Positions 1-7,761 of a stretch of 48,165 nucleotides of DNA are shown here, piece after piece; position 1 is the first letter of the stretch, and every line of letters begins with the position of its first letter. The notes under the pieces were generated by a model, which did no database searches, was not told where the DNA came from, and saw only the letters and a program-made list of their open reading frames with translations. This stretch comes from Bacteroidia bacterium (GTDB taxonomy: Bacteria > Bacteroidota > Bacteroidia > Bacteroidales > Azobacteroidaceae): the NCBI GenBank assembly GCA_025996815.1, contig BNTT01000006.1:1-48165 (forward strand), written 5' to 3'. A program made the position numbers and the translations under genes.

Positions 1-81
1 AAGAAGTGTAAATGGTGTGATTGATTCTGACAATGAAAAATCAATCACACAACAAGACATTCCTAATATTAACAAGTCAGA
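1..81. repeat. 81-bp inverted copy of 1800-1880 at the contig edge
   Basis: Bases 1-81 are the exact reverse complement of 1880-1800, a stretch inside the GHKL ATPase gene. The match stops abruptly at base 82, where the restriction-enzyme gene on the other strand begins to read normally. A perfect inverted duplication lying exactly at the end of the window is what a chimeric read or amplification artefact looks like. A real rearrangement is possible but less likely. Confidence 0.9.
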
Positions 82-386
82 TAATCGGTAATAATCAGGT
101 TGTCAAGTGCTTTTTTATATCTGTCAAATTGATTTTTATAGTCTTTTGAGTTCAAATTTTTGCCAACATCCTTTGCTTCAACAAAGCCGACAGGAATGTT
201 ATCCTTTAAAAGCGTGAGGTCGGGCGCACCGCAGTCGATATGCCGCGCTTCGTTCACAACCGAAAAACCGGTCATATTTTTGAGCAAAGTTTCCAACGCT
301 CCACGGAAGGAGTGCTCGGTGGTGATGCCTTGGGAGTACAGGGCGGAGAGGGAGGCGAGATAGGTGGTGATATGGGTTGCACTCAT
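82..386 (-). CDS. Type ISP/IIG-like restriction-modification enzyme, N-terminal fragment
   Basis: Only about 103 N-terminal residues are present. They match the start of large single-chain restriction-modification proteins (type ISP / Eco57I-like), which carry an N-terminal Mrr-like PD-(D/E)XK nuclease followed by helicase and/or methylase domains. The nuclease signature is visible: Asp56 in the GAPD motif, then Glu70-Ala-Lys72 in FVEAKD. The segment NLIITDYL near the break is typical of this family. The reading frame then runs into the inverted repeat at 1-81 and stops after two foreign residues, so the gene is cut by the contig edge, not necessarily broken in the genome. Its start is 2 bases downstream of the GHKL ATPase stop, so the two are one operon. 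The substrate would be foreign DNA in the cytoplasm. The methylase part cannot be seen. Confidence 0.8.
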
Positions 387-388
387 TT

Positions 389-2548
389 TTATCGTTCAAG
401 TTTATCAATAAAGATTTTATTTCTCAATTTTGCTCGCTCTAATAGTGTTGAATATTTAATTACTTCTGTATATAACGAGCCATTATTTTTTCCAAATTTT
501 CCTGCAATTCTTTTATATGGTCTAAAAATGTAATTAAGATTATGTGCCGAGATAAAATCGGTATCATTATCTTCAATAGCATTAATATCAACGTTTTCTC
601 CTATTAGATACCCATAATATGTATTAAATTTATATTTATTTTTCGAAAGATTATTAATTAATGACGCATATCTGTTGATTTGATTAAGGTGTTTCGAAAC
701 ATCTACATCGGGGGCTTTCAATTCGATAATTATACATTTTCCTTCTTTGGGGAATAACAAAATATCAGTTCTTCGCTGTTCGTCATTGCCACCTGTTTTT
801 AGACAATACGCTTTTTCTTCTTCTGAAAGTTTATCTTCTTGTAATTCAGAGTTTTCTCTTTTTAAAATAAAATCATCTTCATATTTTAAGTTTTGCAACA
901 TGCTTTCAGAAGTTCCTTTAAAATAAATAAATTCTTCATTAATTAACCACAAATCACTTTCTTCTGGACTATTTGAAGATTGTTGAAAAATCAAATTGTG
1001 CATTATTTTTTCATCAATACTTCCGCCATCTTTAAATTTTTCTATTTCTTTATCTAATACTTTTTGAAATAACTCTAAAACCATTTTTCGTCTTGCAACG
1101 TATTGAGTTAAAGAAGTTCTATTTTGCAAAGGAATAACTTTTGTAAGTTCTTTTACTTCCTTTTCTAATTTTTCTTGATAATCAGTTCGATTAGGTGTTA
1201 ATTGATTTAGAGCATCTATTCTTTTTTTGATTTCAATGTCTTTTTTAGCAACGAGTTCCGAATCTGCTTTGTAAATTTTTTCCAAAGCAGTTTCTTCGTC
1301 GTCCAAGGGTTTAATTTTTGCCCGTTTTATTGTTTCGTCACTTAACAAAAACATATCTCTCAATTCATCTATTCCTATTTGTTTTTGTTTTGTATATTCT
1401 ATAATTTCAGGATATATGGTATCTATTTTTTCATTCGTAGTTTCCCGAATTTCATCTATTGTAATTATTTCCTCAGGGAATAAATTAGGCTCACCGAAAG
1501 ATTTTTTAAATTCTTTTTCCGTTGGGATATATAAATGCCCTCTTGTGTCAGTATCTGCATTATCAATAATAGTCCCCGAAAGCAAGAATAAATATCTATT
1601 GTTGTCAATTAAATCATCAGAAGCAATACTGTCTAATTTTATTTCTTTTGCCATCTCGCCCTTACTAACCAACCTAATAGAATTTTTTGCTAATTCATTC
1701 TGATTTATTTTAAAACATTTCAAATTCAATACTTCTGTTTTTGTTGATTTCTCAATTTTTCCTTCCATGTTGATTTTTGAATAATAAACATTTATATCTT
1801 CTGACTTGTTAATATTAGGAATGTCTTGTTGTGTGATTGATTTTTCATTGTCAGAATCAATCACACCATTTACACTTCTTTGAAGTTTTATTTGAGGTAA
1901 ATTATTTCTATTATCACAAAATAGAGCAAGATAGTGATTTTTTATATTTTTTTTCAAATCTTCTGTTGAAAGAGTTTTGAAATACTCTCTATTTTCCTGT
2001 TTTTGAGTGTTTGTTTCCAATGGATTGGAAAGTTTCAGAATAGTATATGAAGCTGTTGCAATACATTCTTCTTCTTTATCAAGTCGAACAATAGCATTGT
2101 TTTGAAGAAAAGCATCAATCTTTGATAACATAAAAATTCGTCTTTTAAAACCCGTTGCGGAAGAAGTGTCTTCAAAAACAGATTCATATTCGGCTTTTTC
2201 AAAATGATGAATAAATTGAATTCTACCTGACCCTTTATTACCCAATCCTTTTGAAGTGTCATCCAAAGTCAAAAATCTTGTAAATTCATCATCATTGAAA
2301 CCAATTCCATTATCTTCAATAGTAATGCTATCAAACTCCAAATCTTCATTTTTATCGAAAAACAAAGTTTTATTAAACTGGATACTAATAACAATCTTCC
2401 CTTCGTCTATATTTTTTATGGCTTCGTATGAGTTAATAAAAGCCTCATAAATTGGACGAAGTTTATCGGTACTTTTGGCTATCTTTTGGATTCGACCATC
2501 GTACCTTGTACCAACTGCTTTGTGGTATCCTAAATTGAAATTACTCAT
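389..2548 (-). CDS. GHKL (MutL/Hsp90/paraMORC-like) ATPase with C-terminal nuclease-like domain
   Basis: A 719-residue soluble protein. The N-terminus has the GHKL ATP-binding motifs: N-box around Glu35-Asn39, DNGIGF at 79-84 and GLGNKGSGR at 101-109. The middle is charged and helical (about 390-510). Near the C-terminus a PD-(D/E)XK-like pattern appears, TDILLF near 595 followed by IIIELK near 608-611, suggesting a nuclease or a nuclease-derived DNA-binding domain. GHKL ATPases of this kind next to restriction enzymes have been described as prokaryotic paraMORC/MutL-like partners of restriction-modification systems. Here the gene sits between an HTH-like gene (2 bases upstream) and a type ISP-like restriction gene (2 bases downstream), supporting such a role. 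Base composition is very A+T-rich, in keeping with horizontal transfer. The exact activity is inferred, not shown. Bases 1800-1880 of this gene are the part duplicated at the contig edge. Confidence 0.75.
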   Translation of the reverse strand: MSNFNLGYHKAVGTRYDGRIQKIAKSTDKLRPIYEAFINSYEAIKNIDEGKIVISIQFNKTLFFDKNEDLEFDSITIEDNGIGFNDDEFTRFLTLDDTSKGLGNKGSGRIQFIHHFEKAEYESVFEDTSSATGFKRRIFMLSKIDAFLQNNAIVRLDKEEECIATASYTILKLSNPLETNTQKQENREYFKTLSTEDLKKNIKNHYLALFCDNRNNLPQIKLQRSVNGVIDSDNEKSITQQDIPNINKSEDINVYYSKINMEGKIEKSTKTEVLNLKCFKINQNELAKNSIRLVSKGEMAKEIKLDSIASDDLIDNNRYLFLLSGTIIDNADTDTRGHLYIPTEKEFKKSFGEPNLFPEEIITIDEIRETTNEKIDTIYPEIIEYTKQKQIGIDELRDMFLLSDETIKRAKIKPLDDEETALEKIYKADSELVAKKDIEIKKRIDALNQLTPNRTDYQEKLEKEVKELTKVIPLQNRTSLTQYVARRKMVLELFQKVLDKEIEKFKDGGSIDEKIMHNLIFQQSSNSPEESDLWLINEEFIYFKGTSESMLQNLKYEDDFILKRENSELQEDKLSEEEKAYCLKTGGNDEQRRTDILLFPKEGKCIIIELKAPDVDVSKHLNQINRYASLINNLSKNKYKFNTYYGYLIGENVDINAIEDNDTDFISAHNLNYIFRPYKRIAGKFGKNNGSLYTEVIKYSTLLERAKLRNKIFIDKLER

Positions 2549-2550
2549 AA

Positions 2551-2754
2551 TTATTTCTTATTATCTATCAACAAATCTTTCACACCCACTTGCAATATTT
2601 CCGCTATCTGATATGTCTCCAACAGCGGCTGTTGCCGATTACGGGCATAAACAATTGTGCCACCGTCATGTGAATCTAACGACAACTTGTTTGTCTTGTA
2701 ACATTGGAACTTACCGTTGCCCGACTGTTGTATGTAATCTAAAATCTTACCCAT
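2551..2754 (-). CDS. Small HTH (XRE-like) putative controller protein
   Basis: A 67-residue protein heading the restriction operon. The C-terminal third (LETYQIAEILQVGVKDLL) matches the last helices of XRE/Cro-type HTH domains, and the preceding NRQQP fits the turn before them. The middle (about 13-38) does not look like a normal helix-turn-helix, so the domain may be divergent or locally frameshifted. The stop is 2 bases before the ATPase start. Small XRE proteins at this place in restriction operons usually act as controller proteins that delay nuclease expression; that role is inference from position. A -7 box lies about 27 bases upstream of the ATG. Confidence 0.5.
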   Translation of the reverse strand: MGKILDYIQQSGNGKFQCYKTNKLSLDSHDGGTIVYARNRQQPLLETYQIAEILQVGVKDLLIDNKK

Positions 2755-2781
2755 AAAAATTTAGCAACAAATTTTACGTTG

Positions 2782-2789
2782 CAAAAGTA
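2782..2789 (-). promoter_or_regulatory. Bacteroidota -7 box for the restriction operon
   Basis: The minus strand reads TACTTTTG, matching TAnnTTTG, about 27 bases before the ATG at 2754. It drives the leftward HTH-ATPase-restriction operon and is divergent from the promoter at 2852. I could not place a convincing -33 element. Confidence 0.6.
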
Positions 2790-2851
2790 CAACTTTTTTT
2801 CGAGAAAACGGCTTTTTCCCAATTTGCAGTCTTTTATTAAAAAAATATCAT

Positions 2852-2859
2852 TACCTTTG
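2852..2859 (+). promoter_or_regulatory. Bacteroidota -7 box (TACCTTTG)
   Basis: A perfect TACCTTTG ends 10 bases before the ATG at 2870, implying a leader of only a few nucleotides for the downstream gene. Confidence 0.65.
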
Positions 2860-2869
2860 CAGTCAATGA

Positions 2870-3757
2870 ATGAAAGTAACGACACTAAACATAATTTTAC
2901 TCTTTCTTTTCGGACAGCTTTGTTACGGACAGAAAACTAACGTACAAACGAAAATGGAACAATCAGACAGATACAAACAAGGGTGGGAAAAACTCAAAGA
3001 AATTGACGGTGAAGCAGGCGAAAAAGTCATCAACGGACTGAAAGACATTTCCCCGGATTTAGGGAAATTTATCATTGAATATTCGTTTGGCGACATTTAC
3101 ACAAGGGACGGACTTGACCTAAAATCAAAGGAAATTGCCGTAATTGCAGCATTGACCGCAATGGGAACAGCACAACCACAACTTAAAGTGCATATCAATG
3201 GAGCTTTGAACACCGGAAGCAGTATTAACGAAGTGAAAGAAGTGATTTTGCAAATGGCGGTTTATTCAGGGTTTCCGAGTTGTATCAACGGAATGAACGC
3301 ATTGAAAGAGGTTCTGAAAGAAAGGCAAGAACACGGAATTAAAGACAGCATTGGCACAACTGCAACTGACACAACTCAAACCGACAGACTGAAATTAGGC
3401 GAACAGGAATTATCAAAGTTGGACAGTTTGCAAGCGGAAAGACTAAGGAACGCTTACAACGACTTTTCGCCCGAATTAGTAAAACTGATGCTTGAATTTG
3501 GTTACGCTGACATTTTTTCAAGGGACAACCTTGATGTAAAACACAGACAAATAGCAACCATTGCGGCTTTGACGGCTTTGGGCAACGCACAACCACAACT
3601 CAAATTTCATATCAACGCAGGACTGAACATTGGTTTGACAGTTGAAAACATAAGAGAAATTATGTTGCTGATGACTGTTTACGCAGGTTTTCCGTCAGCA
3701 ATTAACGGAACGAATATTTTGAAAGAAGTGGTAAACGAACAGCCGGGCAACCTATAA
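2870..3757 (+). CDS. Exported carboxymuconolactone decarboxylase-family protein with duplicated domain
   Basis: A 295-residue protein with a signal peptide at about 1-20 ending near CYGQ. Two homologous carboxymuconolactone decarboxylase/AhpD-type halves follow (about 35-150 and 175-290). Each has the pattern of a KxxQI/KEIAVIAALTA helix, then AQPQLK with His and an Asn, then a YxGFPS-INGxN helix. The family includes gamma-carboxymuconolactone decarboxylase and AhpD-like peroxidase partners. The CxxC of AhpD is absent here (one half has GFPSC, the other GFPSA), so a redox role is not supported. The location is predicted to be the periplasm. The substrate is unknown. It is monocistronic, with its own TACCTTTG promoter, and it diverges from the restriction operon. 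The start was chosen because it gives a complete signal peptide. Confidence 0.8.
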   Translation: MKVTTLNIILLFLFGQLCYGQKTNVQTKMEQSDRYKQGWEKLKEIDGEAGEKVINGLKDISPDLGKFIIEYSFGDIYTRDGLDLKSKEIAVIAALTAMGTAQPQLKVHINGALNTGSSINEVKEVILQMAVYSGFPSCINGMNALKEVLKERQEHGIKDSIGTTATDTTQTDRLKLGEQELSKLDSLQAERLRNAYNDFSPELVKLMLEFGYADIFSRDNLDVKHRQIATIAALTALGNAQPQLKFHINAGLNIGLTVENIREIMLLMTVYAGFPSAINGTNILKEVVNEQPGNL

Positions 3758-3831
3758 AATTTCATCAGCAGATACAGAGAATCCTGGCCTGCGTGATAAA
3801 TCCAATCACCCAATAATTCAAATTTTTTTTT

Positions 3832-3839
3832 TACCTTTG
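3832..3839 (+). promoter_or_regulatory. Bacteroidota -7 box for the DUF3791/DUF3990 operon
   Basis: TACCTTTG after a T-rich run. A possible TTG start at 3837 lies inside this box and so cannot be translated from this promoter; the ATG at 3861 is the likely start. Confidence 0.7.
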
Positions 3840-3860
3840 CAGAGGCAAAAGCATAAGGTT

Positions 3861-4097
3861 ATGACAACAAAATTAGATAAACAGACAAGCGATAAAGTGA
3901 GTTTTATTACTTTTATTGTTCCCGAATTTGCTTCGGGCTATAAAATGAATGTGCAAAAAGCATATAATTACCTGAAACAATACGGTGGTATGGACTTTCT
4001 ATATAAGCATTGGTGGGCTTTGCACACCGATAACCCATATTATGCAATTAAAGATATGGCACAGGTTTGTCGCGATAATGGAGGGTATTTAAAATGA
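3861..4097 (+). CDS. DUF3791 family small protein
   Basis: A 78-residue protein matching the DUF3791 pattern: a ...F.i..iVpEFA segment, a helix ending YLKQYGGMDFLYKHWW, and a final helix ending NGGYLK. DUF3791 genes are commonly found directly before DUF3990 genes and the pair behaves like a toxin-antitoxin-type module, with this one the likely regulator or antitoxin. The ATG at 3861 was chosen because upstream starts overlap the -7 box at 3832-3839. Its stop overlaps the next start in an ATGA tetranucleotide, showing translational coupling. The function is inferred from pairing only. Confidence 0.7.
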   Translation: MTTKLDKQTSDKVSFITFIVPEFASGYKMNVQKAYNYLKQYGGMDFLYKHWWALHTDNPYYAIKDMAQVCRDNGGYLK

Positions 4098-4780
4098 TTG
4101 TATATCACGGAAGTTACACCAAAATAGATAAGATTGATTTGCTGAAATGCGAGGCACATAAAGATTTTGGCAGAGGCTTTTATGTTACAAAATTTCGTGA
4201 ACAAGCCGAAACTTGGGCTAATCGGATAGGGGCAAAGAACAGATGTGAGGGTGTTGTAACGGAATTTAAGTTTTACGAAAGTACATTTATTGACGGCGAA
4301 CACAAGGTTTTGCGATTTGAAGGCTATACAGATGAGTGGTTGGACTTTGTGGTTTTAAACAGGCGCAAAGACGCCTCTATTCCCGCGCACGATTATGACA
4401 TTGTAGAAGGACCTGTTGCCGATGATAAAATCTCAAATGATATTACAAAATATGTACAAGGGAAAATTACTCGGGAAGAATTTTTCAACTCTCTCGTTCA
4501 CCCTGAGCCAACGCATCAGATTTGTTTTTGCACAGCCGATTCATTATTAATGCTTGATTACAAACCGCAAATAGACATCAATTTTTCTATTGAAGACATA
4601 AGCGAGCCAATTGTAGAACATTTAATGCTTGATTTGCAAATAGACGAAGAAAAAGCCGCCGACCTGTTTTATTCTTCGGCGACATTTACACAACTTGCCG
4701 ATACGGAAACTAAACTATACGAAAAAACTTGGCAAGAAATCTACCAAATGCTCAAAAATGAATTGAATTTAAAAAAATAA
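4094..4780 (+). CDS. DUF3990 family protein, predicted ADP-ribosyltransferase-fold toxin partner
   Basis: A 228-residue protein. The N-terminus carries IVYHGS (3-7) and DFGRGFYVT (24-32), followed by a TKF..QAE..A helix; these are the recognisable parts of the DUF3990 family, which has been placed in the ADP-ribosyltransferase superfamily. A later QICFCTADSLLML segment (about 140-152) is also typical. If active, it would transfer ADP-ribose from NAD+ to a cellular target; the target is unknown. It overlaps DUF3791 by 4 bases and is followed 12 bases later by a secreted glycosidase-like lipoprotein gene in the same direction, so that gene may be read from the same promoter. The C-terminal 60 residues are acidic and helical. 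Family assignment is firmer than the biochemical role. Confidence 0.7.
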   Translation: MIVYHGSYTKIDKIDLLKCEAHKDFGRGFYVTKFREQAETWANRIGAKNRCEGVVTEFKFYESTFIDGEHKVLRFEGYTDEWLDFVVLNRRKDASIPAHDYDIVEGPVADDKISNDITKYVQGKITREEFFNSLVHPEPTHQICFCTADSLLMLDYKPQIDINFSIEDISEPIVEHLMLDLQIDEEKAADLFYSSATFTQLADTETKLYEKTWQEIYQMLKNELNLKK

Positions 4781-4792
4781 ATATATAAAATT

Positions 4793-6961
4793 ATGAAAGC
4801 AAAATTGTTTTGTATCAGTCTTCTATTGACTACTATCGGATGTTCCGAAAAAGAAACCTACCGTGTTTCTTCCGGAAAATTGAGTATTGAACTGACCCAT
4901 TCGGGCGAAATCGTCGGCTTCAAAACCGATAAAGTCAGCCGACCCATTCGGGGATTCATCCGCTTGGCAGGATGCCGCGATGAAGAAGGCATTACCGTTC
5001 GGAAACAGGCAAAAGGGATTCTCGAATTTTCCCGAACGGTCAAAAACCAATCCGGCAATCAAGCCCGAATCACGGAGCGGTTTATTCCAAACCATACAGG
5101 CATCCGCTGGGAAGCGGAAATTACAGGGCTTGATGCGCCTTGGACAACGCCGATACAGCGTATCTTGGACTATAATTCCCCGGACAGTGTCACTGAAAAT
5201 GTGAAATTCTGGACAGCGTGGAGCGACCCTGCTTGCAGCGATGATATGCCGGGAACGGAAAAATGGACTGACCCCCTTTCTCCGCAGGATATTTCACAAT
5301 TATCCGATTCGGTGAAACTTTATTACGGCTTGGTTCCGTTTGATTTCAATTCGACGAGCAGCAATACCCCGATGGCTGCCAATCTGTTCTGCATACCGAT
5401 GCTTTCGTTTCTGCAACCGGACAGCGATTTCGGTATCACATTGGCTCAAGCCCTGACGGACACCTTGCTCGACATCACCCTGTCGCTCACAAAAACAGGC
5501 GAAGCCACATTGGAATATTTGAATCACCGGATTTCCAAAAATTCACCCATCATCCTTCGGGCAGACATCGTTACGCACGAAGCCGACTGGCGCGGCGGGC
5601 TGCGTTATGTAACGGAAACCTACCCCGAATATTTTGAGCCGGTCATTCCCATAGCGCACGAAATTGCCGGCACCGCTTCCTACTCCAACGCGATGGACAA
5701 GATTTGCGACAATGCCGAAAAGTATCATAAAATGTCGTATCGCATCAATTGGCAGGCGAGTTATGATTTCCCTTGGTTTGGAATGTACATCCCGCCGGTT
5801 GCGGACGACGTGGAATGGACAACCTTCGGGCATTCCTCCGGCGGCACGCGGCAATATACCATCAAAAAGTATGAGGAGGAAGCCGCAATGATGAAAAAGC
5901 ACGGCTTTTACACACTCAATTATTTCAATGTAGCCGAAATGGGTACTTACATCAAAATTCCGGCTCCGCCGCGAACGACAAAGAATGATAACGACCTTTG
6001 GAAAAACGGCAACGATTTTGTATATGAAAAACTCGGCGATGCCATTCTAATGCAGCCAATCAATCCCGATGCCGCCAAAGGCAATCAGGCGGACTATGAA
6101 GGCAAGCCTCATCCCTCGTGGGAAGGCAGTTTGGTAATGGATTGCGGCGTTCCCTCATACCGCGATTTTCTATTGGAACAGGCGCGGCTTCACATCGAAA
6201 AAGTCCCCAGTGCCGTCGGCATTTGCATTGACCGGCTCGATTGGTTGCGCTACTACAACCTGCGCGGTGATGACGGCGTGAGTTGGTTTCACAACAGACC
6301 CAGCCGTTCGTTCGTCGTTGCGTGGAACGAACTCCTCGAACCGCTGGGCAAGATAATGCACGATGCCAACAAAGTGATTTACGCCAACAATCTGGATAAA
6401 CGGATTGATGCCCTGAAAAACCTCGACGGCATTTACGACGAATATGGAGACCACGGAACGGCGCTCAATCTGACGGCATTTTGCACGTTGAAATGTCCTG
6501 CTATCGGCTGGACACGTTCGGAAAAAGATTTGCAACCCGACCCGGATGCTTATTTTCAAAAATTTATCTATCTGGGCGTTTATCCGACAGCTCCGTTAGA
6601 CGGCAACGACCACACAATACGACCCAACGCCATTGCGGACAAATATTTTACCGATTATGGTCCGCTGATGGATGCCATGCGCGGCAAACAATGGGTGTTG
6701 CAGCCGCACTGTATTGAAGTGAAAGGGGATGCGAAAGCCAATTTGTTTGCAGTCCCCGACGGCTACATAATACCGATTTGCTTTGCCAAAGCAGAAACGG
6801 TAGAAGTGTTGGTACGTAACGTCGAAGGGTTGGAAAATCGCAAGGCAGAGGCAATTTACCCCGGCGGCAAAACTGTTGCCATTCAAGCTCGTTGCGAAAA
6901 TAAAACGCTTGTGCTGCAAGTTCCCATAGAACGGGGAACGGCAATGGTTACATTAAAATGA
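4793..6961 (+). CDS. Secreted lipoprotein, putative TIM-barrel glycoside hydrolase of unassigned family
   Basis: A 722-residue protein starting with a lipoprotein signal (lipobox TTIGC, Cys17). Residues about 25-270 look like a beta-sandwich of the type that precedes catalytic barrels in alpha-galactosidase-like enzymes. From about 285 on, barrel-like segments follow: FPWFGMYIP, FYTLNYFNVAEMGT, VGICIDRLDWLRYYN, VIYANNLDKRIDALKNLDGIYDEYG. Acidic residues in ICIDRLD and GIYDEYG are candidate catalytic positions. A short all-beta C-terminus closes the protein. I do not recognise a named GH family, so the substrate is left open. It sits 12 bases after the DUF3990 gene without its own visible promoter. 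Its last 9 bases overlap the 3' end of metA on the opposite strand. Higher G+C than the preceding A+T-rich operon suggests it is native. Confidence 0.55.
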   Translation: MKAKLFCISLLLTTIGCSEKETYRVSSGKLSIELTHSGEIVGFKTDKVSRPIRGFIRLAGCRDEEGITVRKQAKGILEFSRTVKNQSGNQARITERFIPNHTGIRWEAEITGLDAPWTTPIQRILDYNSPDSVTENVKFWTAWSDPACSDDMPGTEKWTDPLSPQDISQLSDSVKLYYGLVPFDFNSTSSNTPMAANLFCIPMLSFLQPDSDFGITLAQALTDTLLDITLSLTKTGEATLEYLNHRISKNSPIILRADIVTHEADWRGGLRYVTETYPEYFEPVIPIAHEIAGTASYSNAMDKICDNAEKYHKMSYRINWQASYDFPWFGMYIPPVADDVEWTTFGHSSGGTRQYTIKKYEEEAAMMKKHGFYTLNYFNVAEMGTYIKIPAPPRTTKNDNDLWKNGNDFVYEKLGDAILMQPINPDAAKGNQADYEGKPHPSWEGSLVMDCGVPSYRDFLLEQARLHIEKVPSAVGICIDRLDWLRYYNLRGDDGVSWFHNRPSRSFVVAWNELLEPLGKIMHDANKVIYANNLDKRIDALKNLDGIYDEYGDHGTALNLTAFCTLKCPAIGWTRSEKDLQPDPDAYFQKFIYLGVYPTAPLDGNDHTIRPNAIADKYFTDYGPLMDAMRGKQWVLQPHCIEVKGDAKANLFAVPDGYIIPICFAKAETVEVLVRNVEGLENRKAEAIYPGGKTVAIQARCENKTLVLQVPIERGTAMVTLK

Positions 6962-7741
6962 AAGCAACCAATTGATATACAATCTGATGGCATCGTCGCG
7001 CCATTGAAAAGCGATGCCTTTCGCGGGGTCGTTGTCGATATAGTAATTGGCGGGCATCGCGATGGGCAAACCTTTGTTTAAATCGCGATGATATTCGGTG
7101 TGGAGTGTGTCGGGCGCGTATTCGGAATGACCGGTGATGAAAATGTCGCGCCCGCCGCGAGCCGTCACGATGTGCACGCCCGCCTCCGGCGATTCGGTGA
7201 GCAAGGTCAGTTCGGGGACGCGCAAAATGTCGGCTTTGCGGATTTCCGTATGCCGACTGTGTGGCGCGTAAAATACTGTATCAAAGCCGTTTACAAGCGG
7301 AATTGCCGCATCGTTCACGCGGTGGGTGAAAATGCCGAACATTTTCCGGCTCAACGGATATTTGGGAATGCCATAGAAGTGGTACAACGCCGCCTGAGCC
7401 GCCCAGCAGATATACAAAGTGCTCGGCACGTGTTCGTGCGCCCAATTCATTATTTCCTGCAACTCCGTCCAATAGGTAACCGCCTCGTATTCAAGCAGTT
7501 CGACAGGTGCACCGGTGATGATAAATCCGTCATAAGGCGTGTCGCGGATGTCCTCAAAATTCTTGTAATGCGTGTTCAGATACTCTTGGGAGGTGTTTTT
7601 AGAGATGTGATTTTTTATTTTTATCCAATCAATCGTCATCGGTAGCGGGCTGTTGGCAAAGATGCGCAAAAAATCAGCCTCTGTTGCCTGCTTGAGCGGC
7701 ATCAGATTGAGAATAGCGATTTGTAGTGTCTTTTGCGGCAT
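6953..7741 (-). CDS. metA: Homoserine O-acyltransferase MetA, predicted acetyl-CoA type, short N-terminus
   Basis: A 262-residue MetA/MetAS-family enzyme that acylates L-homoserine in methionine synthesis. The catalytic Cys112 is in YICWAAQAALYHFYG, with His/Glu in ITGHSEYAPD. Compared with the roughly 300-residue E. coli enzyme, about 30 N-terminal residues are missing. The residue aligned with position 111 of the standard enzyme is Glu81 (GAPVE). In the MetA family Glu at this site goes with acetyl-CoA use and Gly with succinyl-CoA, so homoserine O-acetyltransferase (EC 2.3.1.31) is the better prediction. The ATG at 7741 is preferred: a -7 box lies at 7754-7761, and the alternative TTG start falls inside it. 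The short N-terminus is therefore real and not a misannotation. The 3' end overlaps the convergent lipoprotein gene by 9 bases. Confidence 0.9.
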   Translation of the reverse strand: MPQKTLQIAILNLMPLKQATEADFLRIFANSPLPMTIDWIKIKNHISKNTSQEYLNTHYKNFEDIRDTPYDGFIITGAPVELLEYEAVTYWTELQEIMNWAHEHVPSTLYICWAAQAALYHFYGIPKYPLSRKMFGIFTHRVNDAAIPLVNGFDTVFYAPHSRHTEIRKADILRVPELTLLTESPEAGVHIVTARGGRDIFITGHSEYAPDTLHTEYHRDLNKGLPIAMPANYYIDNDPAKGIAFQWRDDAIRLYINWLLSF

Positions 7742-7753
7742 CGTTTTTTTTTG

Positions 7754-7761
7754 CAAAGTTA
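7754..7761 (-). promoter_or_regulatory. metA -7 box overlapping the nadK stop codon
   Basis: The minus strand reads TAACTTTG. Its first three bases are the TAA stop of nadK (7759-7761), so the promoter overlaps the end of the upstream gene. The metA ATG follows about 12 bases later. Confidence 0.65.
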
